Counted from the first letter of the stretch, positions 33,950 through 44,279 are shown. The stretch: 64,000 bases of DNA from Nephrocerus scutellatus (GCA_947095585.1 OX352765.1:86884965-86948964); one strand, 5' to 3'. The notes: a model not told the origin generated them from the letters alone. Numbers and translations: made by a program.

Positions 33950-35500
33950 AAGCTGTAATGTAATATTAGAATTTTGCATTGTTTTTATTTATATGATTGC
34001 AAAAAGTGCAAGTAAACTACACACAGAAAATAACTTACTGGTTAGTTTTTAGTTTAGTTCTAGGTTTATAATGACTTTCATTTCACTTAAAAATGATTCT
34101 TTACATCTGTATAAAGGGTATAAAGTCTGAATGTTTTAGCCTATGGCCGTTGTTGTTTTTGAAGCCCCCGGTTGATATGAACGAGAACCGGTTTTTAGTA
34201 CCAAGTGAATCGAAAAAATGAAAGAAATGAGTGAGAGCGAATGTGAAAACAATTTATTCGATTTACTCTATCACAGAACCGTTGGATGTGAAATAATTAA
34301 TTGCAAGACAAAAAAAATTGCATAATGATAAATTACCAAAAAATAAAATCCGCGAGTAAGACTCTACCCTAATACTACACCGTGTAAACACACAATAAAG
34401 CAGCTGTTGTTTCAACATCAAGCTTCAAGCATGTTAGAATGAAGCGGCTGCAATCTGATCAGCTAGTTGTTTCTGTTGGATCAACTGACAAAATTGCCAA
34501 TAAGCGGCAAACAAAAAAATAAAAAAAGAAAGAACACGAATAAAAAAAAAAACTAAAAATTTAATCGAAGTTAAAAGTAAAACAGAGCCGCGACAGAATA
34601 AAACGTTTTAATATAATTTTCCGTGCAGTTTTGGCAGAATTTATTCGTTTTCTTTTCCCTCGTTGTATAATCCATTGCGCTAGCAATTTTGTGATTTATT
34701 TTCTCCTATTTCTCAATAATAAACGGTGTGGAATTCCACATCGCACTCAGTTTGCGGAAGGTAATACATCATATATGCATTTTCCTACCTTCGCGTAATC
34801 ACTTAATGTATATTGCATTATCATAATTACATATTTCTTATTTTCATACTCAATGTTATTGCAAAGTAAATGCCATCAAAGATTTTATTGTGCGAGAAAA
34901 AATAATTTACTTTTCACAATGGCGACAGCAACTGTAAATTTCCGTTAGATTGCCTGCGAGATTTAATTAAAAACTACAATGGGTTTGGTCTTTGGTGATT
35001 TTGTTTTCTTTTTAAATAACGATTTGTTGATGTGGTTGCCCTTGTGCTAGATTTTCCCTACCCTCTTCAGGTATTTTATTTAATTAAAAAAAGTTGCTTA
35101 TGTTTGTTTTCTGTTTATTGTTGTTTAGCTGTTATTGTTAATCGAACGCGACCAAATTTGGTTTTACCTACGATGAGTTGTTGCCGATTTGGGAGGAGCT
35201 CTATTCTTCAGTCTTTCAAATCTTCTTGTAATCCTAAAGATTATTTCCATAGGAATACTTATTTTAAGATAAAACTGAGTACACCAACAGTGCAGTCACA
35301 GATTGCTTAAGTTTTTTAGATGTATGTGTTTATGTTAGGTCAAGCAATTAGTGTTGATTGGGACTCGCAATCAATTTCATGTAAATAATGTGCACTTAGC
35401 TATGGCCCGGGTTAATATTTACTTATCCATATCAGCCTGCACATAGAAGAGTATACATGTTTGCTTATTTATTAAGTATAGAGTAGAGTTCCAAGCAGGC
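33950..35500. other. AT-rich region upstream of endos, no coding gene seen
   Basis: No supportable exon. It likely includes 5' regulatory sequence or non-coding 5' exons of endos, but no donor site was assigned with confidence. Confidence 0.35.
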
Positions 35501-35509
35501 TCATGCCAC

Positions 35510-35640
35510 TAACAGCACTTTCGACTTTCTGGGTACAGTAAAGGTTTGGTGTCCCATTTCGACAGCGCTCTCGTAAACCAGAAAAAGCTGTTAAAATGGG
35601 ACACCAAACCTTCACTATACCCAGCAAATCGAAACCGCAA
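35510..35640. mobile_element. Hairpin MITE, family M2, copy A
   Basis: Almost the whole element is one imperfect palindrome. The left arm has GGTTTGGTGTCCCATTTCGA and ACAGC; the right arm has GCTGT and TGGGACACCAAACC, then TATACCCAGCAAATCGAAA. A second copy lies at 37070-37215, on the other side of endos. No coding capacity. Confidence 0.82.
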
Positions 35641-35980
35641 TTCATTCATTCATTCACAATTGTAACGCTCACATTCGAGGTCAAAAATTATCCGTAAGCT
35701 TTTCCTTTCTAATACCGCAAAGCATTTGAAGTACTTTGTGTAGAGTTCCAAGTGTAACAGTCTATTGATTTTGCAGTTATAGGTAGGTTACTGCATTTAA
35801 AGAGTCATAAGAGATAGTCAAATAGTCGACTTTGCTGAGTTCTCATATTGTTAGTACGTACTTAGTCTATTTATTCATGGCAGACAAATTTTTCTTTGAT
35901 TTTCAGTTAACAATCCTAATCGATCTCATCGGTCGACATACAGCCACAAATACCACCGAATCCATACACATAGCACAAAA

Positions 35981-36495
35981 ATGAGTTCCGTGCAAGAATC
36001 TGCCTCACAGGAGACACAAGATATGCAGGTAATTTGGTGAAGTCTCGGCTCACCATGTTATATGTTATATGTTAAGAAAACAAACAAACGTAAGGTAATT
36101 AATCCCATTTTCTGCATTTATTATAATTCTCATAACAGACAAACCCGCGAGAGTTGGAGAAAATCGAAGAGGAAAAACTTAAATCAAAATATCCCTCTAG
36201 TGGTTTGCGTGGCCCTGGCGGCCATTCAGCATTCCTACAGAAGCGTCTGCAAAAGGGAGTAAGTAGTAGTTTAGTTACTACTGTAGAGTAGAATATTTTG
36301 TTAAAATAATTGTCGTTGCAGCAAAAATTCTTCGACTCTGGCGATTATCAAATGGCCAAACAAAAGGGTGGCAGTGTCAAACAGGTGTTTGCACAGAAAG
36401 TCACAACTGGAGAAGCAATTCCGACACCAGAAACAGTGCCTGCTAGGAAGACATCAATAATTCAACCATGCAACAAATTCCAAACGACGAGTTAA
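35981..36495 (+). CDS. endos: Alpha-endosulfine / ARPP19 family, PP2A-B55 inhibitor
   Basis: Coding exons 35981-36028, 36139-36258 and 36322-36495 join in frame to 113 aa. When phosphorylated by Greatwall kinase, endosulfine binds and inhibits PP2A-B55, allowing mitotic and meiotic entry; it is cytoplasmic and small. Seen: EKIEEEKLKSKYP, GGHSAFLQKRLQKG, then the family core KFFDSGDYQMAKQK, whose S62 is the Greatwall site. The C-terminal RKTSIIQPCNKF carries a conserved PKA-type Arg-Lys-x-Ser context. Length and near identity to the fly protein leave little doubt. Hairpin MITEs of family M2 lie about 0.4 kb upstream and 0.6 kb downstream. Confidence 0.96.
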
Positions 36496-36988
36496 TTTAC
36501 GAATTTCGTGTATGTGTGGGTGTGTGTGCCTGTGTGTATTGTGGCACGTTGTATTTTGTAAACTCTAAGCATTTTCGTTTTTATTTCTTCAACTTTTCCA
36601 AAATGTTACCTAGAGTTTTTGTGTTTTTGTACTTGAATTTCAAAGGAAAAACACAAAACAACAATATCCACCATCATACACCACAGACTAATGATTGAAA
36701 TTAAAATGTTGAGTATTTCTTTTTTTTTTTTTGTAATAACACTAAGCAGCAACCGCATAACAAATGTTTTTTAAATGTATCTTTTTTGTTGTAATAACTG
36801 TCTCAACATATAATTGAGTCATGTAGTAGTTTATTGGCTTATCTGTTTTTGCGGAATTGCATATTTATTTAGAAAAAAGAAAAATTTGTGAAATTATATT
36901 CTTGGAACTTCATCCTCGTAATATGTTTGTCGCACTACCAATTGCTACTCTTAACGTTATTATAAATTTAATGAATGAAAATATTCTA

Positions 36989-36994
36989 AATAAA
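36989..36994 (+). terminator. Candidate poly(A) signal for endos
   Basis: AATAAA in a very AT-rich tract about 500 bp after the endos stop. Other variants occur, so the choice is uncertain. Confidence 0.35.
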
Positions 36995-37069
36995 AATATT
37001 ATTAATTAAAAAAAAAAAATAACGATAATTAATTGTGCCGTACAGAAAATGCAGCTTGATTTATTAAAT

Positions 37070-37215
37070 TCTCTATCAGCGCTTTCTATTTGCTGGGTGA
37101 AGGTTTGGTGTCCCATTTCGACAGTGTTCTCGACGAAAACCAGAGAACGCTGTAGAATTGGGACAACAAACCTTCACTGTACTTCACTGTACTTAGCAAA
37201 TCGAAAGCGCTGTAA
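37070..37215. mobile_element. Hairpin MITE, family M2, copy B
   Basis: The outer arms CAGCGCTTTCTATTTGCT and AGCAAATCGAAAGCGCTG are inverted repeats. Inner arms GTGAAGGTTTGGTGTCCCA and GGGACAACAAACCTTCAC follow, with GTTCTC and GAGAAC near the loop. A short duplication CTTCACTGTA lies in the right arm. Same family as 35510-35640. Confidence 0.82.
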
Positions 37216-37244
37216 ATTAACTCCGCATCGGCATGGTTCTGTCG

Positions 37245-37390
37245 TTCGTTCGGTGATGGAATTTTGCGATCAATTTTTAACCCACTTCCTAAAGCCCGAT
37301 TTTATTGGAACATATGTGTATCTCCGATGACAACACTTTCTATTATTGGCGGAAGGCTACCATACAAAATATTAACAATCACGCCTTATA
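37245..37390 (-). repeat. Dispersed repeat family D, copy 1
   Basis: On the minus strand it reads ATAGAAAGTGTTGTCATCGG, AGATACACATATG, AATCGGGCTTTAGGAAGTGG and GTTAAAAATTGATCGCAA. The same order occurs on the plus strand at 41625-41790 and 54115-54350. Class unknown. Confidence 0.7.
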
Positions 37391-37644
37391 GTGGCATCAG
37401 ATCACGCCATATAATGACTGTGTTCATGTGTGCAGAGCTGCTTACGAACCACAAAAGCAAAGGTTATTGGAAAATTTAAATTTTTATTGGTTGTTTTATT
37501 TTTACTTGGAATAATTCGGAGAAATTCCCTGGGTCCTGGTCCTCATACTCTGTGAATATTATCTATTACTATTATCTCGTTTCCATGTTGGGTTGAACCC
37601 GTGTTGCATCTAACGTTTATTATTTTTTCCTAAAAACTCGAGCT

Positions 37645-37845
37645 AGCTTGAGCACAGATTTTTTCAAAAGGGAAGTCGAACACGAAAGGCGAAAATCTTT
37701 TGTTTACATTTTTTTGTTTCATGTGTTGTTGTTGTGTTTATATAAAGAGGGGTAAATCTCCCTAAATATACAGATCTTGTTTTGCTCTACGGTAGAGTCG
37801 TTTTGAAGGGGAAACGAAAAACTTGACAGCAAAAAAAAAACTCTG
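37645..37845 (+). repeat. Dispersed repeat family R, copy 2
   Basis: Contains GCACAGATTTTTTC, GTCGAACACGAAAGGCGAAA, CTTTTGTTTACATT, CTACGGTAGA and AACGAAAAACTTGACAGC. See 32797-33015 and 38530-38735. Confidence 0.68.
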
Positions 37846-37899
37846 GGCATAATTTTACGAAAAAAAAACGACATAAGTTTCGCTTGATTTACATTTGTG

Positions 37900-38400
37900 G
37901 CGTGCGAGAAAAAATGAACAGGCGGCTGTTAAATTGAATTGTGGTTAGCCAGACGAGATAAGTAGTATATTTTTCAATGTTACCATAATGCAAAATTTAT
38001 ATTTGAGGCATGCGAGACAAAGTGAGCGGGTCGACTATAGTTAAATTGAAGGTGTCGTTATCCAGAAGAGATTGACACTACGCGAATGTTATAGTTATTT
38101 TACAGTAACATCGGAAATGTTATCTATAGCATTATGGTAACATTGAAGAATAACTACTTTTCTCTTCTGGCTAACCACAACTTCAATTTAACTATAGTCG
38201 GCCCGCTCATTTTTCTCGCATGGCTATAGTCTAAATCCGCTTTAATGCTTGATTTACAGAGTTGTGGTAAGCCAGAAGAGACTGACACTACATGAATGTT
38301 ATAGTTATTTTATAGTTACATGGGAAATGTTATCTATACCATTATGGTAACATTGAAAAATATAGTCCTTCTCTCGTCTTTTTCTCGCACGCTACGCCCT
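37900..38400. mobile_element. Foldback element with about 90-bp arms and an internal duplication
   Basis: The left arm 37903-37990 (GCGAGAAAAAATGAAC to GTTACCATAATG) is inverted at 38130-38220 (CATTATGGTAAC to TTTTTCTCGC). A direct repeat of about 100 bp, 38036-38145 versus 38258-38357, shares GACACTAC, GAATGTTATAGTTATTTTA and GGAAATGTTATCTATA. The end at about 38395 has TTTTTCTCGCACGC, matching the inverted left end GCGTGCGAGAAAAA. No coding capacity. Confidence 0.75.
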
Positions 38401-38529
38401 TCATTGAACTCTTCACTTTTTTTCTAAGATGGATGAGGATACGGAACTATTCGAACGGCTAATAAATAGCAAATGAACCGTTACACCATCTGTCAGCTGT
38501 CATCTGCGATTTAAAACTAATGTCGTTTT

Positions 38530-38735
38530 TTTTTTCTTTTAGAAATCTGCGTCCGAGTTCAGATTTTTTCTCAGCAAATCGAACACGAAAGGCAAAAATC
38601 TTTTGTTTACATTGTTTTGTTGCATTTTTTGTTGTTGTAGTTAGTGAAAAGATCTGTTTTCGGTCTACGGTAGATAGTTTTTTTTTTTTGTGGGGAAACG
38701 AACAACTTGACAGCCAAAAAATCCCTCTGCGCCAG
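38530..38735 (+). repeat. Dispersed repeat family R, copy 3
   Basis: Contains AGAAATCTGCGTCCGAGTTC, ATCGAACACGAAAGGCAAAA, CTTTTGTTTACATTG, CTACGGTAGA and AACGAACAACTTGACAGCC, in the same order as 37645-37845. Confidence 0.7.
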
Positions 38736-38924
38736 ATTTAAAAGGAAATAAGTAAACGTAAGAGAATCTTCGTTTTTCGGGTACAGACATTTATGTATTT
38801 ATCGACACACGCCATACACATACACACAGTCCTTTTATTTTTACATTGTATTGTTTGGTAGTAATCCCGCCAAATTATCTATTTTTGATGTTGGGCATAT
38901 TTTAAAGAATTTTCTATTTTCGAC

Positions 38925-39177
38925 TCACGACATGCGCCACGCGTGGGATATCAAAATTGGCCCCCGACGTTGAGCTGCTCATAAAATTTCAGCCCTATAG
39001 GTCGTGGGAAAGGTAATTTAAAAGAACCGCAAAAAAAGACCACACTTCCAACATCACACGCGCCACATGCAAAACGCCACACGTCACACGCGAAATATCA
39101 AAAATTCTATTTGCGGCTTAGACACTCACAAAATTTCAGCTCTCTAGGTTGTGGGAAAGGAGGTTTAAAAGAAACTA
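38925..39177 (+). repeat. About 120-bp tandem repeat, left part
   Basis: Two units share CACGCGCCAC or GCGCCACGCG, GATATCAAAA, AAAATTTCAGC, CTATAGG/CTCTAGG, GTGGGAAAGG and TTTAAAAGAA. A third unit continues at 39490-39600 beyond the SINE. Confidence 0.7.
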
Positions 39178-39470
39178 ATAATAATAATAATAATAATATT
39201 TAGCACGACAGACCGTTGCGATTTAAGGCCTAGCTTTTCGCGACCATTTCTGGTGTGCATGTATATTTTTGCACATAAATGGAAGGGACATACAATTAAA
39301 TGCCGTAGCCGAACGGAATTGAGTTCTGTGACAAGTTATTACTCTCAGACGTTTGTCAGACATCGGCGAGAGGTGGGACCGTGAAAAATAATTTTTGGTG
39401 TTACTGGGATTCGAACCTTGAACCTCCTGCTTAGAAGTCATGTACTTATCCATTAAGCCGCGGTGCCTAC
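39178..39470 (-). mobile_element. tRNA-derived SINE, copy 2, with (ATT)n tail
   Basis: Reverse-strand SINE with box B as GGATTCGAACC at 39407-39417 and box A as CCATTAAGCCG at 39450-39460. The body TATTTTTCACGGTCCCACC and GAGAGTAATAACTTGTCAC (minus strand) matches copy 1. The 3' tail is an AATAAT microsatellite at 39178-39202. It splits the tandem array; flanks AAAGAAACT and AAAGCGAACT may be the target duplication. Confidence 0.85.
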
Positions 39471-39489
39471 AAAGCGAACTAAATGAAGT

Positions 39490-39600
39490 TGAAAAAAAAT
39501 GTCCACCCATTACACGCGCCACACGTGGAATATAAAAAATGCTGTTTGGGACTTAGACATTCATAAAATTGAAAGTTGGTTTAAAACACGAAAATACAGA
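39490..39600 (+). repeat. About 120-bp tandem repeat, right part
   Basis: Carries CACGCGCCACACGTGGAATA, GGGACTTAGACATTCATAAA and GTTGGTTTAAAAC, matching the units left of the SINE. Confidence 0.65.
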
Positions 39601-40490
39601 CGACTAGGGGTCAAGTCAATTTAATTAAAAGTTTTTTTTTTTTTAAATAAACAGTAAAACACATCCCAATTTGTCAATTTTTTTTTGTTTTGTTTTATTT
39701 GCTCTTCTAAAATTGTTTGGTTTGTTAAAACTAAACGTCAAAAATAGTATTCGTCTTTACAAACTTCTTTTGATTTTACCTCATTACAAACTCTTTCCAT
39801 TCGTTTTTTTCCTCTTTGAAACTCGTAAATGATTCCGGTTTGTTGCAATACTTAGTAGTCATTTTGTTATTTAACATACGCATTAACAAGCATTTAAATT
39901 TAAATAAATATTTAACTTTCACTTCCTTTTATTCTTATTGGTTATGAACTAAATTTAAAATCCTGCAAATATAATTTTTGGTAAAAATGTTAAACATTTG
40001 CATACATTTTTTGGTTTAATTACATTTTATGAATTTTCTCTATGAAGCTTCATTACATTTTTCTACAGACTCAAGCATTTTAAAATTTGTCTTAAAATTG
40101 AATTTATAAAAAAAATCGCTGTAACAATATTTTTAGATATATTATTATTATTATTAGAAACTAATTTTCTGTGCAAGTGTTTAAAATTCCCTAGTCTTCG
40201 TTTGAATGTCTGGCTAAACAATTTAATTGGTAAAATGTTGCAGCTAAACTGGCATTTTATAATATGTCCTAATGTTATTTTTGATTTAATATTTTTTATG
40301 CGTTATGACTTATTAACCCCTATTATCGTAAGCCGCTCAAGCAAATTTCGTTCGCCTCAACTGTGTCAAAATCAGAAGTGAAACAGCACCCTGTTTCCCC
40401 GTTGAAAGAAGCTGTTTTCGTTATACGTACAAACGGGACCTAGCTTGTATTTAATTTAATGTCACTTGCCTTACGAAAATATTTCTCACT
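39600..40490. other. AT-rich intergenic DNA, no gene seen
   Basis: Low-complexity A/T-rich sequence with no exon or recognisable transposon protein. Confidence 0.4.
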
Positions 40491-40499
40491 TTAATTTAA

Positions 40500-40690
40500 A
40501 CGTGTTGGCCTCATTATGATTTATGTCTCTGTTAAAAATTGCCCTCATTATGGTTTATGTCTCTGTTAAAAATTTGTGAGCTACTGAATTGGTATATTGA
40601 TATTTCATCACAGTTTCAGAGTCACTGTGGTGCATGCGTCAGTAACGGGCAATTAGTTGCTGTATTCTATTATCGCATTCTAATGCATTT
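40500..40690 (+). repeat. Dispersed repeat with a 34-bp tandem duplication
   Basis: CTCATTATGATTTATGTCTC (from 40510) is repeated as CTCATTATGGTTTATGTCTC (from 40544), each followed by TGTTAAAAATT. The remainder matches the complement of 1745-1910 in order. Confidence 0.55.
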
Positions 40691-40861
40691 ATTGTAGTTG
40701 TGAGTAGATGATGAAAGGAATGCCACTTTTGAGTTTATTACAATTTATACAAAGCGCTAATAGGTAAGTGATAAATTTTACATTTGACAAAAAACAACAC
40801 ACAAATATTAAAATTTTTCATTTTAATTCGCTAATAATCAAAAAAAGGCGCTTAAAAGTAT

Positions 40862-41489
40862 TGTTACGAAAAGTAGTAAGTAGAGCATATAATAGAATTC
40901 GAAAGTTAATTTTAAGATAAATCGCAATGTACATAAGCACTTTTATGTAGCTTAATTTAAGGCTGTAAGACTATTAGATTATTTGAAATTTGAAATGTAA
41001 CCGCCTGTAAGTTTGAGTTATTACGTACTGGTCAAAAATGTAGTCAAACCGGTTTGTGCGGTTTGCCCGGTTTGTGTGAAAGAACATGATGGAACATGTA
41101 GTTTATTTTTAGAAGTATCGTTAGTTGTAAATAAGGGAATAACGCTACAATTTTATGGTCTTTTTTCGATATTTCTGTCTATAAGATTGGAAGTTTCTGG
41201 AAGCTTTTGATTGAGTATAAATAGAGGCGTTAGGCCGAAGTTAGTTAGTTCTTACCTGGAATTCAACCAGTGCAGTTGAAAAAGCTCTTGCAGAAATAGT
41301 AGTGAAGTACAAGTATTGTTGTAATAAGTGTTTTGTGTACATTTAAAGTTATCACCAGTGTAATTAGGAAACTTTAGTTAATTGTAGATACTGTTTATTT
41401 ATTAAAGTTGTTATTTGCAAATTAATAAACTTGTGTTGCGTTATATTTGCAAAATCCTTTCCGAACTCGAAAGTCTGAATTTCGTAACA
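40862..41489 (+). mobile_element. Solo LTR (628 bp)
   Basis: Starts TGTTACGAAAA and ends TTTCGTAACA, giving TG...CA ends inside a longer inverted repeat. It aligns along its length with the 3' LTR at 61392-62076, including AACCGCCTGTAA, GTACTGGTCAAAAATGTAGT and a TATA box (TATAAATA at 41216-41223). Flanks are GTAT and GTGT, a decayed 4-bp target duplication. Confidence 0.93.
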
Positions 41490-41624
41490 GTGTAATGAAT
41501 TCCATTGAAACTCATGCGAAGCACTGTGCTTAGAAAATCAACCACCAAATCGTAATGCAGCACTGCAAACAGCGCCCACAGTCATTATAGTATGGCGTGA
41601 TCTAAAGTCACTATATGGATTGTT

Positions 41625-41790
41625 TTTTTAAAAATATTGCATGGGAGCCCCCCGACAAAAATATTTATAGAAAGTGTTGTCACCGAAAATACACATGTGT
41701 ACCAAATTTGAAGAAAATCGGGCTTCGGTAAGTGGGTTAAAAATTGATAGCAAGATTTCATCTCCGACAGCACGACATGTTTCTGTCTGA
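41625..41790 (+). repeat. Dispersed repeat family D, copy 2
   Basis: Contains ATGGGAGCCCCCCGAC, ATAGAAAGTGTTGTCACCG, ACACATGTGTACCAAATTTG, AATCGGGCTTCGGTAAGTGG and GTTAAAAATTGAT. See 37245-37390 and 54115-54350. Confidence 0.75.
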
Positions 41791-41899
41791 CTGAAAGTTA
41801 ATTAATAAATTGAAAACGAGTATTATCAAGTCGTGGGATTACTAATACTATCCAGTGTTAATTCATACAGAATCAGGAAGGTATAAATTGATCGAACCT

Positions 41900-42250
41900 C
41901 ACATCACATCAAACAAGCGAGTATTTGAGCACTCAAACGATCGAATTGATGGGTCATCCGCCTTACAGACCCGACTTGGCACCCAAAGTCTTCTTCCTGT
42001 TCCCAACAATCAAAGATAAGATGCGTGGACAACGATTTTTATCGCCTGAAGAAGCGGTTGAAGCGTTCAAAAACCATGTTTTGGAGCTATCAATTTCGGA
42101 TTGGAAAAAGTATTTCGATAAATGGTTTGAGCGTATGCAATATATGTATAGATCTTAAAGGCGAATATTTTTAAAAGCAATAAAGACATTTTTGATGAAA
42201 AATTTTAATTTCTTATTACTTTTTCTATAAACTTTTACGGCACCTCTCGT
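41900..42250 (+). mobile_element. Mariner transposase C-terminal remnant
   Basis: The frame 41925-42158 reads IELMGHPPYRPDLAP, then FFLFP, KMRGQRFLSPEEAVEAFK and KYFDKWFERMQ, the C-terminus of a mariner (Tc1/mariner) transposase. The Asp in PDLAP is the third catalytic acidic residue. The Asn-Asp usual after LAP is changed to Lys-Val. The first two catalytic Asp residues and the N-terminus are missing. A 3' flank with AAATTTTAATTTC follows; the inverted terminal repeat was not defined. Confidence 0.85.
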
Positions 42251-42299
42251 ACCTCCCATTTCAGAGTTATTCCCATTTCTCAGCGTCTTAAAATTTTTA

Positions 42300-42990
42300 T
42301 GACAACCCTGATTTTCAGGGCTGCCCAACACTTAGGAGAAAGATTTTCTGAATTTTAGCTTTTAGCTTTAGATTTTCTCCTTAGTTAGCCATAAATTCCT
42401 GCAAAATTTCATTGTTATGTGAATTATTTAAAACTTTTGCACAATTTACACAGAAAGTACTTTCGAAACGCCTACGATATTACAGAGAAGTTTAAGTCAT
42501 TTTATTGTTTTTGGTTAGATTTCATTACTACACAGAGGTACTTACGATAAGCTTACGATAATACAGAGAAGTTTAAGTCTTTTTATGTTTTTTGGTTAGA
42601 TTTTTCAGCGCAAATTTTGGGTTATCATGTTGGTCCTCTAATTATTACTTTGTGATTTGGTTTTCATATTTGTATCGTTTTTAAGTAATTCTCGTTCGAA
42701 TTATTCAAATATTTGCTAAGTACTTTAAAATTTGATTTTGATTTATGCGTAGATTTTTGTTTGCATCTTTCTACCAATTAAATGCTAATATTGCTTTTTG
42801 TCATTGTGAATCCGTTTATTATAAGTGTGTATGCATGTACAAGGAAACCTGGCTATTGAGGACGATCTGTTTCGTCAACTTCGTGTAGCGTATTTTATCC
42901 AAAGTACGATCGAACAGTAAACTTTTAAAATAATAGAAAGATTACCGGTTTAAACGTTCTTACCCACTCTATCGAGTCAACGAATTTTTA
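42300..42990. other. Intergenic DNA with a local duplication
   Basis: GATATTACAGAGAAGTTTAAGTC (20 of it: TACAGAGAAGTTTAAGTC) with TTTTTGGTTAGATTT appears twice, at about 42475-42525 and 42555-42605. No gene seen. Confidence 0.45.
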
Positions 42991-42995
42991 GATTT

Positions 42996-43363
42996 AGGCC
43001 GTGTTTTTTTTTATGTCGGAGAAATGGGAGAAATCCGAGTTCAGAGATATCCAATAAATCCGATAATTTTTTCTCTGATCAGATCTGTCAGATAAAAAAA
43101 AATTATCTGCTGTGTTTTTTTTTTTTTGTATCAGAGAAAAGTTCTAGTTCCCACCTGAATGCAGTCGACATGTCTCATGTTTAAAGAAACAAACAACTAG
43201 AGCTGTCAAGAAATGTTCTGTATATTTTTTCAGAGTTAAAAGAATAATCGGATCTTAAAAAAAAACGCATCGGGGAAAAAAGATTTCTTGGAAAATGAAA
43301 AAAAAAAAAAACAGATCTGAATTCTGACAGTTAAGTTTTCGAGATCAAAAACGAACACAGCCT
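42996..43363. mobile_element. Foldback-like element, AGGCYGTGTT ends
   Basis: The left end AGGCCGTGTTTTTTTTTATG pairs with the inverted right end, whose complement is AGGCTGTGTTCGTTTTTGAT. The interior is T-rich then A-rich, with GATCAGATCTG and CAGATCTGAATTC. No coding capacity and no clear target duplication. Confidence 0.5.
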
Positions 43364-43679
43364 TGCTCTAAATTAATGCGTTAATACAGCTCAGCAAGAC
43401 CATTGAGAATCTTTCACGACTTTACCGCTTCAGCGACTTAAGAAAAAAGAGATTAGAAGTAGTGGAAGCCAAATGTGCTTACCACTAAAGTACCGAACAT
43501 TGGTTTATCTTCAATAGCATTTTAAAAAGGAATTATGTTTGGCTTCTCTAATAAAAATATTTCATTTGAAAAACTGCATTCATTTGGCTAGCATTTTTAT
43601 AGCCTTCTATAAAATGAAATCTGTTTGAGTCGTACAATGGTCATACGTCCTACCTGTTCTTATCGGATCGACGACTTAA

Positions 43680-44265
43680 GGGCCCAGCCCATAGAATCCG
43701 TTGCGTCCGTAGGGGCGACGTATGCAACTGACAGATCGACGAAATACACACGTTATTATGGGAAGTGTTCCATAGGAAAAGCATATGACGGAAACGGCAC
43801 AAACAGTTGACCAACTTTCAACAAATGCTTTGACAATACTCTTTCGAAGCAGCTTGAAGTTTATTTTAACTTTTGTTTTTGTTTGCCTATAAGATGGCAA
43901 AGTATTCATTGGGTCACCTCTTTGCGTTACATACGGCAACGTCAACGAATACGTCGGCCAAACGGATATAGGAACCGTTGCGTCAGTTGCCAGTTGAAAC
44001 TGACAGATCGACGAAATAAATGGGAAGTGTCGTGTCGGAAGCGAGGCAAAAAGTTGACCAACTTTCAATTTGCAGTTGACCTTCAACTTTTCTCTCCAGC
44101 AATTGCTTTATCTGTCCTCTCTCACTGCAGTTTGAAGTTTATTTTGACATTTGTTTTTATTTGCCTGTACGATGCCAACGTATTCATTGGGGCACCTCTT
44201 TGCCTTACATACGCCAACGTCAACAAATACGTCGACGCAACTGATTCTATGAGTTGGTCGGTCCC
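43680..44265. mobile_element. TTAA-flanked MITE, family M3, tandem dimer
   Basis: Ends are GGCCCAGCCCATAGAATCCG and its inverted counterpart (CTGATTCTATGAGTTGGTCG), with TTAA at 43676-43679 and 44266-44269. Two units of about 290 bp lie head to tail: ACTGACAGATCGACGAAATA, GTTGACCAACTTTCAA and GGCACCTCTTTGC/GGTCACCTCTTTGCG each occur twice. The second copy of the family is at 48287-48839. Confidence 0.78.
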
Positions 44266-44279
44266 TTAAGGCTTAACAA

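Noticed and set aside
38925..39600. CRISPR-like spaced repeats
   Set aside because: Units are contiguous and diverged, in a eukaryotic genome, with no spacer structure.
43883..44269. 128-codon plus frame and overlapping 136-codon minus frame
   Set aside because: Both lie wholly inside the M3 MITE dimer and follow its repeats; no protein family.
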